Assembly (NCBI GenBank): GCA_013399015.1
Contig: VWZX01009971.1
Coordinates: 124,001-188,000, forward strand
Direction: 5' to 3'
DNA length: 64,000 nt
Source: Galbula dea
Lineage: Eukaryota > Chordata > Aves > Piciformes > Galbulidae
Below the pieces are notes generated by a model. The model was given only the letters and a program-made list of their open reading frames with translations. It searched no databases and was not told where the DNA came from. Position numbers and translations under genes: made by a program. This document shows, piece after piece, positions 14,201 to 25,269 of this stretch; position 1 is the stretch's first letter, and each line of letters starts with the position of its first letter.

Positions 14201-17200
14201 TTTACAAAATAGGTCTACTTCATATTTCTGATCAAATTCTCCTGCATATCCTCAGTTTTCAAATCCATAAAGTACTAAATGGCCTCTTCTATTTTTTAAT
14301 TAGAGCTTTAAATAATGTTTTGAGGGCTTAAAATAGCTAGAAAACTGAATGAAAGAACAAGCTTTTACAAATTAATATTTGGAATAAGGTCTATTTTATA
14401 ATGCATGGCCTTAATAAATCACATCAATTAACAAGACTGTTCCATTTTTATAAATAGCCACTTTGAGATAAAGATACTCCTTCTGAGTATTAGGAGCATT
14501 TCTTACACATTTCCAAAAATATGTTTACTAAACAGACAGCTGAAAAAAATCTGAAAAGTATCCAAAACGTAGTAACTGGCAAGTATAGACAGAACTTAAT
14601 TTAATCTATACAATGCATTCAATATAAAATACTTAAATTGTTCCAGATGACCATCCCAAGGAGTTCAGCTGCACAAATGCTGGTGCTGTCTAGCAACTAA
14701 AGAACACCCGCAAAACTTCCCTTGAAATTCAGTTGGCTATAAATTAATACAGCACAAGAGGAACAATACTGGTACCAGCAATTCCTCTGAAAAACAAACA
14801 AAGTATTTTATCAAACTTTCCACTGTGAAATCACTTTTGATCTAGAATTTAAAATGTTCTTTTCTTACGCCTCTATATTATGCTGCCTTTTCTCCCTTAT
14901 TACTTTCTGTTTAAAATATTTATGGCTGACTGGCATATCTAGGTCTATTAATTTACAATTACTGCTTATTTTCCTGAAATCAGGCACTATAGGTAAGAAC
15001 ACTTACAGAAGAAACAGTTGTATTCCTAACTTGCTGAAATAGTAAAGGTCCACATTTGGTGTGACTAGTGCTCAGTGCCTTACACAGCAGAGGAACAGAA
15101 GTTTATTTTCTACCACAGTTTCAATTAGATTCATACTTTAGCTAAACATAGTCCTGCTACTACCCACTTATGTCAAGGCTCTCAAACATTAAGAGCAAAT
15201 AAGCCTCTTTCACAGTTTCTTGCTTTCTCTGGAGTAATTTTATCTATCTCATTCACTGAGGACAAAAGGAAAAAACAAAACACAATCCTGATTTCTAGAC
15301 TCAACTTCAACGAAAGTTTGCAATTTTTACCCTGGGCTCTTTTTACATTGGAACATGGATCTTCAGTGCTGCTTAAGACAAATCAGGAGAATCTGTAATA
15401 TTCTTCCTATCTATACCCACCTACAGGACAGCATTGACAGTCAACCACATTTAAAACCGAAAATTGAAAGTCTGGATTAAGGTTGCTTTTATATCAAATC
15501 TTCTGCAAATTCACCTGTGAATCTTCTGCAAAGCACAAGTGAGCTACTCAGGACCAGTCAAGCAAATTTGGGTTAAGATCTTAACATCCAGAAATTCTAG
15601 GTCACCATCTGAGGAAAAGCATTATGGAGAAGACCAGGAGGGAAAGAAATGCAAAAGACCTAGAGATTTCAAATTCCTTTCATAGCCTGAAGTCAAAAGT
15701 ACCAATGAAGATATATTGAATAGTACTGAAGTAGCACTAGTATTATGGAAAGTATAAGTAGGCATGCCATTTTCCAGTTTGCCTGCATCATCCTTCTGCT
15801 TTCTAGAAAATACACTGGAACAGCATAGAGAGATGACAACTTCCTGCCTTTTGGCTCTCTAAAAGCCTGTGTAAGGTAACTCTTAGACAGATGAAATACT
15901 CCTGAAGGAGTGGAGACGTAACATGAAAAGAATTTAAGGAAGTACTGAACTTCGTCTTCCTACAATACTGCCACTACCTATGACTATGTTTGTGTCCCAG
16001 AAGAAAAGTTCTTGCCTGCTTCTTCTATGAGTAAAAAAGGCTACCTAAAAATCAGTTTTAATAACTGACATGCAGCTTTGATAAAAGTTGCTAAGGACAA
16101 GTTTTCCTCCTTCCCCAGATGGAACGGGAGGATGGGAGCAGAGGAGTAGAGGATACACAGACTAGAAGAACAAGAGTAACATGATCATCTAAGTACTTCA
16201 TGAGATAGCACCTATGTATTTCTTTATTTCAACACCAGTGTGCAGAGTTGATTCCAATCTTCTCATAAAAATTACTACTGCTTTAATTAAGTAATTTTGT
16301 GCTTACAACACAAACACAGCCATTAAATGAAACATTAAGAAAAGCTATATTTTTAGTGCTATGTTATCAGGCAGGTTGTGCAAAGAGGTAAGCAACCTAT
16401 TAATTTTGACTTGAAAAATATTGTACATATAAAACTATGTCACAGTATTTTTATCTTTAAAATACACTCCTTTAACAATTCTAAAGAAGAAAGAAGATTG
16501 ACCTTAAAATGCATAGCAAGTTTATACTGTTGAAACAGCAATACCCATTTTACATGCCTACCTGCCACCTTGGTTCGGATTTGCATATTTTCTTGCAAAG
16601 CTGCCAATGGTTCTAAATATTCAGGTGCTTTTCCGGCTATGACCTCTTGAAGTTTTGCATCCACTTGGCTTAATCTTTCTTTGTAAAGTCTTAAAATAAT
16701 AAAAATTAAAACAAAAACAAAAAACCCTGATTAGATTTTCAATTAAAATAAATTACTTAAAATATATGCCGAGGAACAGACAAGGTCTCCGAGTTTCATT
16801 TGTCAGGTACCTGATTAAATTAGTTGGCAACTGCTCATGAGTGGTATTCCCCAAGTCTCAGTTTTGGGGCCAGTTTTGCTCAGTATCTTTACCCATGATC
16901 TGGATGAGGGGATTGAGTGCACCCTCAGTAAGTTTGTAGATGACACCAAGTCAGGAGGAAGCGTTGATCTACTTGAGAATAGGAAGGTTATTCAGGGGGA
17001 TGTGGGCAGGCTGGATCAATAGGCTGAAGTCAATAGGATGAGGCTCAATAAGGCCAAGTGCCAGATCCTGCACTTGGGTCATAATAACCCCATGCAACGC
17101 AACACACTTGGGGAAGAGTGGCTGTAAAGCTGCTGGACAGAAAAGGTCCTGGGTGTGCTGGTCGAGAGCAGACTGAACATGAGCCAGAAGTGCACCGAGG

Positions 17201-20200
17201 TGGGCAAGAAGGCCAACAGCATCCTGGTCAGTATCAGACATAGTGTGGCCAACAGGATTAGGGCAGCAATTACCCCTCTGTACTTGGCACAGCTGAGGCC
17301 ACACCCCAAACACTGTGTTCAGTTTTGGGTCCCTCACTACAAGAAAGACACCGAGGTGCTGTAGTGTTGTCCAGAGAAGGGTCTGGAGAACAGGTCTTAC
17401 AAGGAGTGGCTCAGGGAACTCGTTTAGTCTGAAGAAAAGGAGGCTCAGAGGAGACTATCTCTTTCTACAACTACCTGAAAGAAGGCTGTAGTGAGGTGGG
17501 GTTTGGTCTCTTCTCCCAGCTTACTAGCAATAGAAGAAGAAATGGCCTCAATTTGCACCAGGATAGGTTTAGATTGGATATTAGGAAAAATTTCTTCACA
17601 GAAAAAGTTGTTAAGCACTGGAACAGGCTGCCCAGGGAAGTGGTGGAGTCACCATCCCTAGAGGTGTTCAAAAAATGTGTAGATGTGGCACTCAGTGACA
17701 TGGTTCAGTAGGGATGGCGGTGACAGGTTTACAGTTGGACTGGATGATCTTGGAGGTCTTCCAACCATAACGATTCTATGATTCTGTTATTTAAATTTCA
17801 ACAGAGAGCTAGCTTGTCTGAGCACATGTAAAAAAACAAACCACCTTAAAATATACAAAAGACTGGCTCTAATGTAAACGAATTTCACTTTTGAATAACT
17901 GCAGCTATTAACTTTGCCTCTTCTACTTCCTAGGTCTTTACTACCAATGTAGATATTATGGCAAACTCCAGACTGTTAACAGTACTTTCCCTTTTTTAGT
18001 ATTGGTATCTGATTTGCAGTAATCACAAGAAACTTTAATAGGTACCAACCTTAAAAACTTCTGTAATACTCTCCCCCAAAAAAACAGATTTCTTATTTAG
18101 CAAATATAGTGTTTGGCTCTTTTCCACATATATAAATGGATGAGAAAGATCTTGAGTGAGTAAATAAATAAATAAAATTACAAATTTCCCTAAAACCACA
18201 ATCCCTTGGTTCTGCTAAGGATTTTGATGCAATAGATCCACATTAGCACTTAACAATAATTCAGAAGCATTCTTAAAGCAAAACAGAAAATACATACACA
18301 CATAAAAGTACTCTGGAACAACCCTCATTCTTCTCCACGAGTAGAATCCACATATATGAAAGACAAGAAACACCAGCTACACACAACATTCATATGGAAT
18401 AGATCTTCAAATGAGGCACTTAAAATACTTACTGATCTTTAAGGTCTGTAAATTGCTTTTCAAGATTGGACATTTCATCTAAACACTCCATTCTTCTTCT
18501 TTCACAGTCCTCATCATCCATTTCTAAGAAAAAAAAAGGTAACATTCTGAATAGTATAATGATAACCAAATAAACTGGACATCTTGTTTCTAGCAAATTT
18601 GAAGCAAGCCTGAATTTTAGCCATGAATAGATTACCCATTATCTTTCGAGGTCCCTTCCAACTCCTAACATTCTGCGAGTCTGTGATTATATTATTATCA
18701 TCTTACAGCAGAATGTAAGAAATTGCTTGCCGTATAAAAACTACAAAAGAAGAAACAGATCTAATTCTTGAAGAAACCCCATAAACAACAATTTTTCTTC
18801 CTCAAAACAGGAAGCAACATCACTAAGACTTCAGGAGGTTAAATTTCATGACTGATGATACAAAATGTAACTGAGAACATGTGAAACAGAAAAACTGAAC
18901 ATTTTATATCATACCAGACAAAAAAAAAACATCAAGCATGAGGAGTTACCAACAACCACTGAAAAGTCAAGTATATACTGATTTAGTATGAAGAAAAGCA
19001 ATCCCTGAAAAGCAAGCACAGTTGAACATTAGATATCAAATTCAAGGGTTTGCTTTATTAACATTCATTTTTTTACCAGTAACATGGTTTTGAAAACAGG
19101 TTTCATCCTGTTCAACTGGGAGAGTTCTCTGATGCTGAAATATTAACGTAGAAATACCAGTAGCTCATCTTAATGACCACTTAAAATTACTGCATTTCTA
19201 ATGAAACAATTCTTAACCTGCAAAGTCTAGAATTTTACAGAAACTTGATTTTATGTTTTTATGCAGCAAGGGTAATTAGCATTAAACTCTTTCCACAGTT
19301 TGTTTTAATTTATAGTCCAGAATTTTCTTCTTAATTTAGGTAGTGAGCATAACTATAAAGTATAATAAATATCCACTTTTGGCCAAAAGTTTTGCCACTT
19401 ACCATAGAGATATCTGATGCTACTAAACATCAGTTGTAACCTCCACTGCCTTTTCTTAGGCACGAAAACCGGAAAACTAAGCTACAAAAATCTTGACTCT
19501 TTCCCACGCTTTCCAGAAAGAAAAAAAGAGCTTTCTTAAGCCATATTCAGAAGTCAGAGATGTCCTGAAACTGCTTTATAGCAGCAGTATTTCCAGAAAA
19601 TAGCTCTCTATACAACTGACCAACTATCACCCAGTAGAAGACGCGCAGAAGAAAGGATGGACATGCAGTTAGGAACCAGGGCTGAACTGCTGCAAACAGG
19701 CAAGGTGTTGAGACAAGGGGCTGTCCTAAGGAGGCCACATCCACCTAAGCAGTTATTCTGTCAAGAAAAATCCTTAACTTCTCACAGAAAGGCAAAGTAG
19801 GATCCTCAAACCAAGCGGAGACAGCAGGGACTCATTCTTCTGGACCATAAACCACTCTCAGCCTTTTGCTTCTTTCTCACTCACATTTTTCCAACAGACA
19901 CATTTAACTGCTTTATGTCATCTCCTACACCAACTACAGAAAGCAGCATTCAAGTCTTTATCCTTATCATTTTGCAAGAGTATGGCAATTTGCAAAGGTA
20001 ATGAATGAGGTGAAGGGAATAGCTTCAGGGCCAGCATAGCTACTTGGGAGGATTTTTTTTTTTTTTAATTCAGATCTTCCACTCAGACCTTTCCATGTAT
20101 GAAATTTTCTGCACATAGCTTCTTCCTGAAATGATCACAAATTTTAAGACTGTAAACTACACTAGCTGTCTCTGAATATGAAAACTAGCAGGCAGTGGAG

Positions 20201-23200
20201 CACTATCACACTGTATCACAACAGTACTGATGAGACCAAATCAAAGACCTGTTGCAGTTTGTCACATTACAGTTAGAACAACTAAAAAAGACAGTGTACA
20301 AATTTTTAAAACATGACATAACCTAAAGTATTAGAAAGCAGAGCAAGAAAATTTAAAGACAAATCTTTGTTTGACACACTGCAGAGGGTGCCAAGAGATA
20401 CTATTTTATTTTAAAATATTGTTCTCAAAAGTAAGGCACATCCTGAATCCCAGAATAAGGCTGAAAAATCAGACTAAAGAGCAAAGTTTTATTTGGCTGT
20501 CCGCTGTAATACTCAAGCCAAAACTGATTGAGCAACTACTAACTTGGCCAGATTTAAGGAATGTGGCAGTCATATTACTGAAAGAGTTGTTTAAAGCATT
20601 TAAAAATAAAGCCTCTTTAGAAGACACCTCCCTGTGAAGCCAGACAGGAACAAGCACTGGGATACCAATAGTTCTCCCACTTTATTCTCAAATTGAAATG
20701 TGTTTCAGATGTGCTCAGCTATACTTTTGGTATTAAGTATGTTTTGGTAAGGAATTCACTCAGAAGTATTTTCCTTAAATTAACATGGATTTTATTGCTT
20801 GTGTATGTCTAGGGACTACAAATCAAAGAAAATAGATTAGAACCCTGGCTGAGGACCAGGGCAAGATCCACTGTTGGAAGGGAAGGGAACTGCATCTTAC
20901 ACTCTAAACTTGCATTACAAAAAAACTACGTGTTGGTATTTAAGGGCACAGCCGACTCTCTTGTAGATTTCAAAATAGCACATAGCCCTCTGCAGTCTCT
21001 CCTCAGATACATACACACTCAGAAGTTTACCTATCTTTCATACTGAATGGCAATTTGCATGCTAAATCACACCATTTCATCTTTATTCTGCCTCCATTAA
21101 GATTAATAAAATGATGAAGATTTTCAGAGTCCTGAATTAGCTTTAATTCCTTGGATATGGAACTTCTTCCCCACCACATTAAATAAAATATAGATTGGGG
21201 AATATGCAGTACTGAAAAAGTAAGAGGTTTTAGGGTCAAATCTCATGGCTTTCCAGTTGAAAATTTACACCACTGGAGGTGGAAGATTCCTCATTTCATA
21301 TTAAAACACTTGCTAATAGGCCCATCCTTTCTCAATGTTTCAGATTTCCCATAAAATTTCATACTGCACAAAGTATTTAAGGTACTTCTAAACACTTTCA
21401 AAAATCACAGTCATTCTTTTTCACTATATTCAAGCAGTCCAACTCAGTAACTAAGGCAGCCTGGTTTAAAGACAAAAAACCCCACAGGACTTAAAATGTA
21501 ACAGCATCCAAAATAGCTTTTTTTAATAAGCTGTGGCCTATATAAAGTGCTCTAAAAAGTGGCCATATTCACATCTGTGATGGTGAACATGACTTATGGC
21601 TTTTTTTATTCATCCCTAATACACTATTCTATGTTCTGGTCAATAAAAATACGTATTATTGAAAGGAAAGGGATAGAAACAGTGTCAGCTCTCAAGGGCA
21701 AGTTATGTTTCTTCTAACCACACCTCCTGTATTCTTGGGCATCTACTGGAAAAAAAACAACAACAAAAAAAACCACAAACACCCACCACACAGAAGGCCA
21801 AATATATTTCTTGTGGTGCTAATCATCTTATGTCTGCAGGAGCAATGTGCTCTTTCTTGGAGTACGTTCATATTTGTCAAGACAGCGAGACAAGCATGTA
21901 ATTTCTTGTAATCATCACTTTTTAGGAGCCCCTTAAAAGCATTTCTCTGTGGAATGTAACAGAAATTACCTGGAGAGCTTCTTGTATTGTTTTAAAGAAA
22001 CAAAACCATCTTACAAAACCATCTCCATGAATTTCTTATCCAAAATACAGTCTCTTTTTAAGTCCAGGTACAATTCTGATAGTAAAAGAATTGAAACATG
22101 CTTTCGTAAGTCACATCTGAAAGGAACAGAGCAGGTTGCTGTGAAAACATCATCAGATATGCTTTTCCAACTTAAAACACCATCACCTCCACCTGTTTGA
22201 TCTGGTAACCTCACTCCAGTTCACCTTTTTTCCAGCATAACCATCCGCATACATCAATGCTGCCTAGTTTCGGTTTCATCAAAACAACCTGACAGTTTAA
22301 ACCCATTTTTCTGGCCTTGTTTTTCAACAGTCACTTTGAAAAAATGGAGGGGAAGGAAAAACTGATCAGCCTCCCTCAGCAGCAGATCTGTAATTGTTAT
22401 AAATAAACTTTCCACCTACAATAGCCCAACTCTTTATAAGAGCTGTGCACACATTCAAGTTTCAACACAGCATAGCTAGGAAGCCAGTCCCATGACTGGT
22501 CCATCGTATCAGCCGCTGGGTCAGTTAGCAGCAGTCTTGGTGAACACAAACCAAGTTGTTTTCCTATGAAGTTAAAGCCAAAGCTTCATTCCAGGCACTT
22601 GTCAAACATGTTTCAACATCTATGGAGAACACAAGGGTTTGAAATAATGACTTGTCCTTCAGGCAGCTTCTAACCAAGCACATTCAGTTGAGGCTACATA
22701 ATCTGAAACAAACAAACTGGTTTGGAAAGGTAAGGGCCCTAACACCAACTACTCAGAACTCCTTATTTTGTCAAATCAGTTGCTAATACAGGCAAAAATA
22801 AAATCACTGTTTATAATAATTTTGCTGACTCTTTCAAGCTCATATCTAGATGTGGTCTAAAGTTCACTGGTTGAAGAGATCCTGTGGAGCATTGCATTAG
22901 ACAAGAGAAGCAAGACCCCTCAGATGACAAAACAGCCCAGAATTAAAGAAAGCCCTGCTCCAGGAGACCTCTTGTCTCGACCCATACAAATGACTTGTCC
23001 CAATTCACAAAAACACGAAGGTGTCCAGTTAACCGATTTAAGTTGGAGGTGTTCACATATTCTCACAATACTGCAATTTATGACTTCTGTTGGTATTGAG
23101 CTGCAGCCTATCTAACCAGTGGTTTACATAGTCCCCAGTGCCTCCCATTTACATATAAGACTCTTCACTGAGACGTTTTCACTAACTTACCTTTTAATGG

Positions 23201-25093
23201 GTTATTTTTCTGACAGCTTAGAACACAAAGGCCCAACACGTACTGAACACAGCGCAAGAAAAGGGGACAGGAAAGCACAGCGTACCAGGAAGAGTAAGTA
23301 AGGATAAGAGGCAGGACAGTGGCAGCCAGCAATTCGATCCAGGTAGACAGCCATGGACCAGCACCCTAACTTGTAAAATGGGGTTCAATCAGCAATACTT
23401 GCCATCTCAAAGGCATGGAGGTCGAGGGAGAAGAGGAAAAAGAAAGCAAACAAACAAACAAACAAAAAAACCACCACCAAAAACCCAACTCTTTATATAC
23501 CATGGGCAGATTACCTGAAGCTGTGCATTAACCAAGGCCTCTAAGACAGCCAAACTTTCCCAGCACTAGTTGAGTCTTCACTCAAATTCTGCAGCTAGCT
23601 TGGCTGTCCTGTACCACACCTGTGGGGTTCTAGTACCTTACTAACCCATGCACAGCCCGGAAAAGGGCAAGCTCCTCGAGTCCACATAGAACTACCACAG
23701 CAGGGCTTGCCTTGACCTGCATCAGTGTGAATATATAAGCCACAGGATTTAACATTCAATATCTTCCAGAACTTTTAACAACAAACATGAACAATTAACT
23801 GTACTTTGAGGACTTTAAAACAAACAGATAAATCAATCACAAGCCAGCATATGTAAAAATATAATTTTACAGCTGCCTAATTTGTCTAGTTCGTGGCATC
23901 CCTCTCCTTCCACCGTGCCAAGCCCAGCACTGATGCCACAAGTCATTATGCTACTACAGACATGGGACAGGATCCCAGCAGACCACTCTAAATCACACAA
24001 GCTGCCAGAAAAACATATCAGCACCACAGCTAGCACTGAACACAGCTGTTTTTCAGCTAGCCCTTCTAGCAACAAAGATCCTGCTTATGGAACTTACTTA
24101 TGGAGCCTTGTTGATTCCAAAGTAGCAGGGTATGCATCTGACAATCAGCAAGTTTCCCAGAAAGTGACCATTCTATAATTTACCCCTTGTAATTAAGATT
24201 GATCAAATAACTTTCTTCTAACACAGTGGAAATTGAGCATTAAAAAAGGCAGTCCTTTTAAGACTGGATTTCACATGCTAATATAGTTCAAAATCTACAT
24301 TCCACAGAAAGCTACGGAAAAAGGAAGAGGCTTTCAAAAGAGCAGAGGCTGAAATGCTTTCCAAGAGGCCAGCGGTACTGACAGGTCTAACAATGCCCCC
24401 TCAAAGACAGAAATCATATCTATGTTTGAAATTCACTATTTTGCATACATGTAAATACAAACGTATATGCATGCACAGACAGGTATACACGTATTTTGTG
24501 CACATCCATACACACGTATGTACGTATATATGCCAAGCACTTAAGTGCTGACCTTACGGAGCAAGCCCCGTAGGGGCCATGCACTCAAGTTACAGTTCAG
24601 CAGCTCAACAACCCACAGCATCTACACGAAGCGGCCCGGCCCGCCAAGCCCAAGTCCCAACCGGCTCAGGAGCCGGCGGCTCGCAGCGAAGCAGAGCTTC
24701 CGTGCCCATGCGCCCCGCCACGCCCCTCCCGCCCTGGCCGGCGGCCCGCAGAGGAACCGCAGGGCCGGAGCACCGGCTGGGCCGGACCGGGCCGGAGGGG
24801 CGATTTGGCGACGTCTCGGCAAGAGTGGGCACCAGCGGCCACCGGAGCCGCGGGGGGAGAAGAAGGGGGAGAAAGGGGGAGGGCTGGCGTGACCGGTGTC
24901 TTTCCCGGGTCAGCACGCAGCGGTCTTAGGAAGCCGCCCTGCGGGCGTCCGCTGTACCTGAGCTGTCCCCCTCCTCGGACACAGACGAGCTCTCGGTCTC
25001 CTCCTCCTCGGAGGTGCTGCCCTCGTTCTCCCCGTAGTCCACCTCCATCTCATCGTGGTTGTTCTCCTTCTTCTCCCGGGAATGAACCGGCAT
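5129..25093 (-). CDS. BRMS1L: BRMS1-like transcriptional repressor, complete gene (10 coding exons)
   Basis: This gene encodes a nuclear co-repressor subunit of the SIN3-HDAC complex, in the Sds3/BRMS1 family. Ten exons join to 972 bases (323 residues plus stop), which matches the human protein length as I recall it. Coding segments in transcript order are 25093-24958, 18523-18433, 16689-16562, 13943-13864, 11687-11591, 11174-11091, 8988-8924, 7501-7462, 6601-6475 and 5252-5129. The start codon at 25093-25091 opens [20 protein letters not shown], followed by a Glu/Ser-rich acidic stretch (about residues 14-51). A helical, coiled-coil-prone Sds3-like region covers about residues 52-180, with recognisable strings such as [20 protein letters not shown] and [20 protein letters not shown]. 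The C-terminal part ends [19 protein letters not shown]. Every junction is in phase. All introns are GT-AG except intron 6, which is AT-AC. No frameshift or internal stop is visible. Divergent neighbour: RALGAPA1. The assignment rests on recalled family sequence, not on a search. Confidence 0.97.
5253..6474 (-). other. BRMS1L intron 9
   Basis: A 1.2 kb GT-AG intron (donor GTAAAG, acceptor TGTAG). It is AT-rich unique sequence with a poly(A)/poly(T) run near 6190-6204. I see no gene or transposon in it. Confidence 0.85.
6475..6601 (-). CDS. BRMS1L: BRMS1L exon 9
   Basis: This exon is 127 bases and codes residues 241-283 (junction codon included). It is bounded by the acceptor TTTTAG and the donor GTAAAG. 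Visible residues include [20 protein letters not shown] and [13 protein letters not shown]. It leaves AG as the first two bases of the next codon, which exon 10 completes with T. Confidence 0.96.
6602..7461 (-). other. BRMS1L intron 8
   Basis: An 860-base GT-AG intron with donor GTAAGT. It is unique AT-rich sequence, and I recognise no repeat family or gene. Confidence 0.85.
7462..7501 (-). CDS. BRMS1L: BRMS1L exon 8 (40-base microexon-like)
   Basis: This exon is only 40 bases and codes [13 protein letters not shown] plus the first base of the next Pro codon. It is flanked by TTTCAAG and GTAAGT. Phase is right on both sides: 681 coding bases precede it, and the split codon C|CA is completed in exon 9. 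A gene finder could easily miss it because of its size. Confidence 0.95.
7502..8923 (-). other. BRMS1L intron 7
   Basis: A 1.4 kb GT-AG intron (donor GTAAGA, acceptor CAAG). A 93-codon open frame at 8276-7995 on the minus strand lies wholly inside it. It has no recognisable homology and looks like a chance frame. I see no transposon. Confidence 0.8.
8924..8988 (-). CDS. BRMS1L: BRMS1L exon 7 (follows the AT-AC intron)
   Basis: This exon is 65 bases and codes residues 206-227, [20 protein letters not shown] and so on, ending on Lys in phase 0 before GTAAGA. It starts GCCCCTAT directly after the intron end TTTTCCAC. The G left by exon 6 plus GC makes the Gly codon that precedes PYIVYM. Choosing any AG upstream would break the frame, so the AC acceptor is required. 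Confidence 0.96.
8989..11090 (-). other. BRMS1L: BRMS1L intron 6: U12-type AT-AC intron
   Basis: This 2.1 kb intron begins ATATCCTTTA (minus strand, from 11090) and ends TTCCCTAACTTTTCCAC (to 8989). ATATCCTT is the canonical U12 donor. TTCCCTAAC matches the U12 branch site TTCCTTAAC with one substitution, and its branch A (8998) lies 9-10 bases from the end. There is no polypyrimidine tract of the U2 type. Splicing at these ends joins TCA-G to GC-CCC-TAT, giving SGPY, as expected for the family. The interior is AT-rich, with a 17-base poly(A) run at 10964-10980. I see no gene inside. Confidence 0.93.
11091..11174 (-). CDS. BRMS1L: BRMS1L exon 6
   Basis: This exon is 84 bases and codes residues 178-205, [20 protein letters not shown] then KKPVVVS. 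The basic RKKRK cluster is a plausible nuclear-localisation segment (inference). The acceptor is TTTTTAG. The donor is not GT but AT (ATATCCTT). Phase continues exactly across the AT-AC intron. Confidence 0.96.
11175..11590 (-). other. BRMS1L intron 5
   Basis: A short (416-base) GT-AG intron with donor GTGGAT and acceptor TTTTTAG. It contains no recognisable element. Confidence 0.88.
11591..11687 (-). CDS. BRMS1L: BRMS1L exon 5
   Basis: This exon is 97 bases and codes [20 protein letters not shown] then [12 protein letters not shown] (residues 146-177), plus the first base of Glu-178. It is part of the coiled-coil segment, with heptad-compatible Leu/Ile spacing. The acceptor is TTTTTTTAG. 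The donor GTGGAT is non-optimal but frame-consistent. Confidence 0.96.
11688..13863 (-). other. BRMS1L intron 4
   Basis: A 2.2 kb GT-AG intron (donor GTTGTG). It contains a minus-strand CR1 3' fragment at 13482-13785, which starts about 80 bases after exon 4. The remainder is AT-rich unique DNA. Confidence 0.85.
13482..13785 (-). mobile_element. CR1 LINE 3' fragment
   Basis: The plus strand reads CATAGAATCATAGAATTG, then AGTTGGAAGGGACCTTAAAG and CCTGCCACGGGCAGGGACAC. This is the reverse complement of a CR1 3' end. The element also includes the coding 3' part: CAACCTGTTCCAGTGTCTCA is the complement of the conserved "HWNRLP" segment, and CTTCCTCCTAATATCTAATC is also present. It is about 300 bases, heavily 5' truncated, in the same orientation as BRMS1L, and inside intron 4. 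Confidence 0.92.
13864..13943 (-). CDS. BRMS1L: BRMS1L exon 4
   Basis: This exon is 80 bases and codes the second and third bases of Gly-119 and then [26 protein letters not shown] (to residue 145). The acceptor is ATTACAG and the donor GTTGTG. It ends in phase 0. Confidence 0.96.
13944..16561 (-). other. BRMS1L intron 3
   Basis: A 2.6 kb GT-AG intron with donor GTAGGC and acceptor TTACAG. It is AT-rich and mostly unique. I recognise no coding frame or repeat family in it. Confidence 0.85.
16562..16689 (-). CDS. BRMS1L: BRMS1L exon 3
   Basis: This exon is 128 bases and codes [20 protein letters not shown] then [22 protein letters not shown] (residues 77-118), plus the first base of Gly-119. 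The acceptor is TTTTAAG and the donor GTAGGC. It is the start of the Sds3-like helical region. Confidence 0.97.
16690..18432 (-). other. BRMS1L intron 2
   Basis: A 1.7 kb GT-AG intron (donor GTAAGT, acceptor TTTTAAG). More than half of it is one antisense CR1 copy at 16838-17788. An (AAAT)n tract lies near 18160-18175. Confidence 0.87.
16838..17788 (+). mobile_element. CR1 LINE, 5'-truncated (RT C-terminal part to 3' end)
   Basis: The element starts inside reverse transcriptase: [40 protein letters not shown]. The catalytic F-A-D-D box reads FVDD. It continues through TLGEEW and [18 protein letters not shown], then [28 protein letters not shown], and ends GATCTTGGAGGTCTTCCAAC and ATTCTATGATTCTG. 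Stops and frame changes (near 17020, 17127 and 17363) show that it is dead. It is antisense to BRMS1L within intron 2. Confidence 0.95.
18433..18523 (-). CDS. BRMS1L: BRMS1L exon 2
   Basis: This exon is 91 bases and codes [31 protein letters not shown] (residues 46-76, both ends split). It is the acidic-to-coiled-coil transition. The acceptor is TTTTTTCTTAG and the donor GTAAGT. Confidence 0.97.
18641..18688 (+). mobile_element. CR1 LINE 3' tip fragment
   Basis: ATCTTTCGAGGTCCCTTCCA followed by ACTCCTAACATTCTGCGAGT and CTGTGATTA is the final ~48 bases of a CR1 copy. It is the same tip subtype as at 31325-31368 (CTTTCGAGGTCCCTTCCA). It sits about 120 bases upstream of exon 2, antisense to BRMS1L. 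Confidence 0.85.
23444..23467. repeat. (CAAA)n microsatellite
   Basis: Five to six tandem CAAA units followed by an A run, inside BRMS1L intron 1. Confidence 0.75.
24440..24535. repeat. Alternating purine-pyrimidine (TA/TG/CA) tract
   Basis: A run rich in CATACATGTA, GTATATGCATGCAC, TATACACGTAT, CACACGTATGTACGTATATA and similar motifs, ending about 30 bases before the BRMS1L CpG island. Such tracts can adopt Z-form DNA. Here this is only an inference from composition. Confidence 0.5.
24958..25093 (-). CDS. BRMS1L: BRMS1L exon 1 (start codon exon)
   Basis: This exon has 136 coding bases: 45 codons plus the first base of Glu-46. ATG is at 25093-25091. The encoded N-terminus is acidic and Ser-rich, including [20 protein letters not shown]. 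The donor is GTACAG. The start was chosen because [12 protein letters not shown] is the recognised family N-terminus and the total length comes to 323 residues. Confidence 0.96.
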
Positions 25094-25203
25094 CGTCCCC
25101 GCTCTGCCGTTAAGCCCAGAAACAACCCTTCCCGCCGCCTCTCTACCGCTACCGCCGAGCCCCTCCCTACATGCGCATCATGGCCAGCGCCCTGCGCACC
25201 CTC

Positions 25204-25210
25204 CCATTGG
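25204..25210 (-). promoter_or_regulatory. CCAAT box (NF-Y type)
   Basis: CCAATGG on the minus strand, about 110 bases upstream of the BRMS1L start codon and within the CpG island. NF-Y binding is inferred from the motif. Confidence 0.55.
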
Positions 25211-25249
25211 CTGAACGCTGGCATCACGCTCCGTAGGCCTCCGCGCGGG

Positions 25250-25269
25250 GCATTCTGGGAATTGTCGTC
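25250..25269 (-). promoter_or_regulatory. ZNF143/THAP11-type promoter element
   Basis: The minus strand reads GACGACAATTCCCAGAATGC, a close match to the ACTACAATTCCCAGAATGC-type element bound by ZNF143 in many housekeeping promoters. It lies about 160 bases upstream of the BRMS1L start codon and about 65 bases from the CR1 boundary. Confidence 0.65.

Larger units (their letters stand above)
18524..24957 (-). other. BRMS1L intron 1
   Basis: A 6.4 kb GT-AG intron (donor GTACAG). It holds a CR1 tip at 18641-18688, a poly(T) run near 20049-20067, a (CAAA)n microsatellite near 23444-23467 and an alternating purine-pyrimidine tract near 24440-24535. The last ~400 bases next to exon 1 are part of the CpG island. 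The open frames in 19.5-24.2 kb have no recognisable homology. The GC-rich frames at 24.5-24.9 kb are CpG-island artefacts. Confidence 0.85.
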
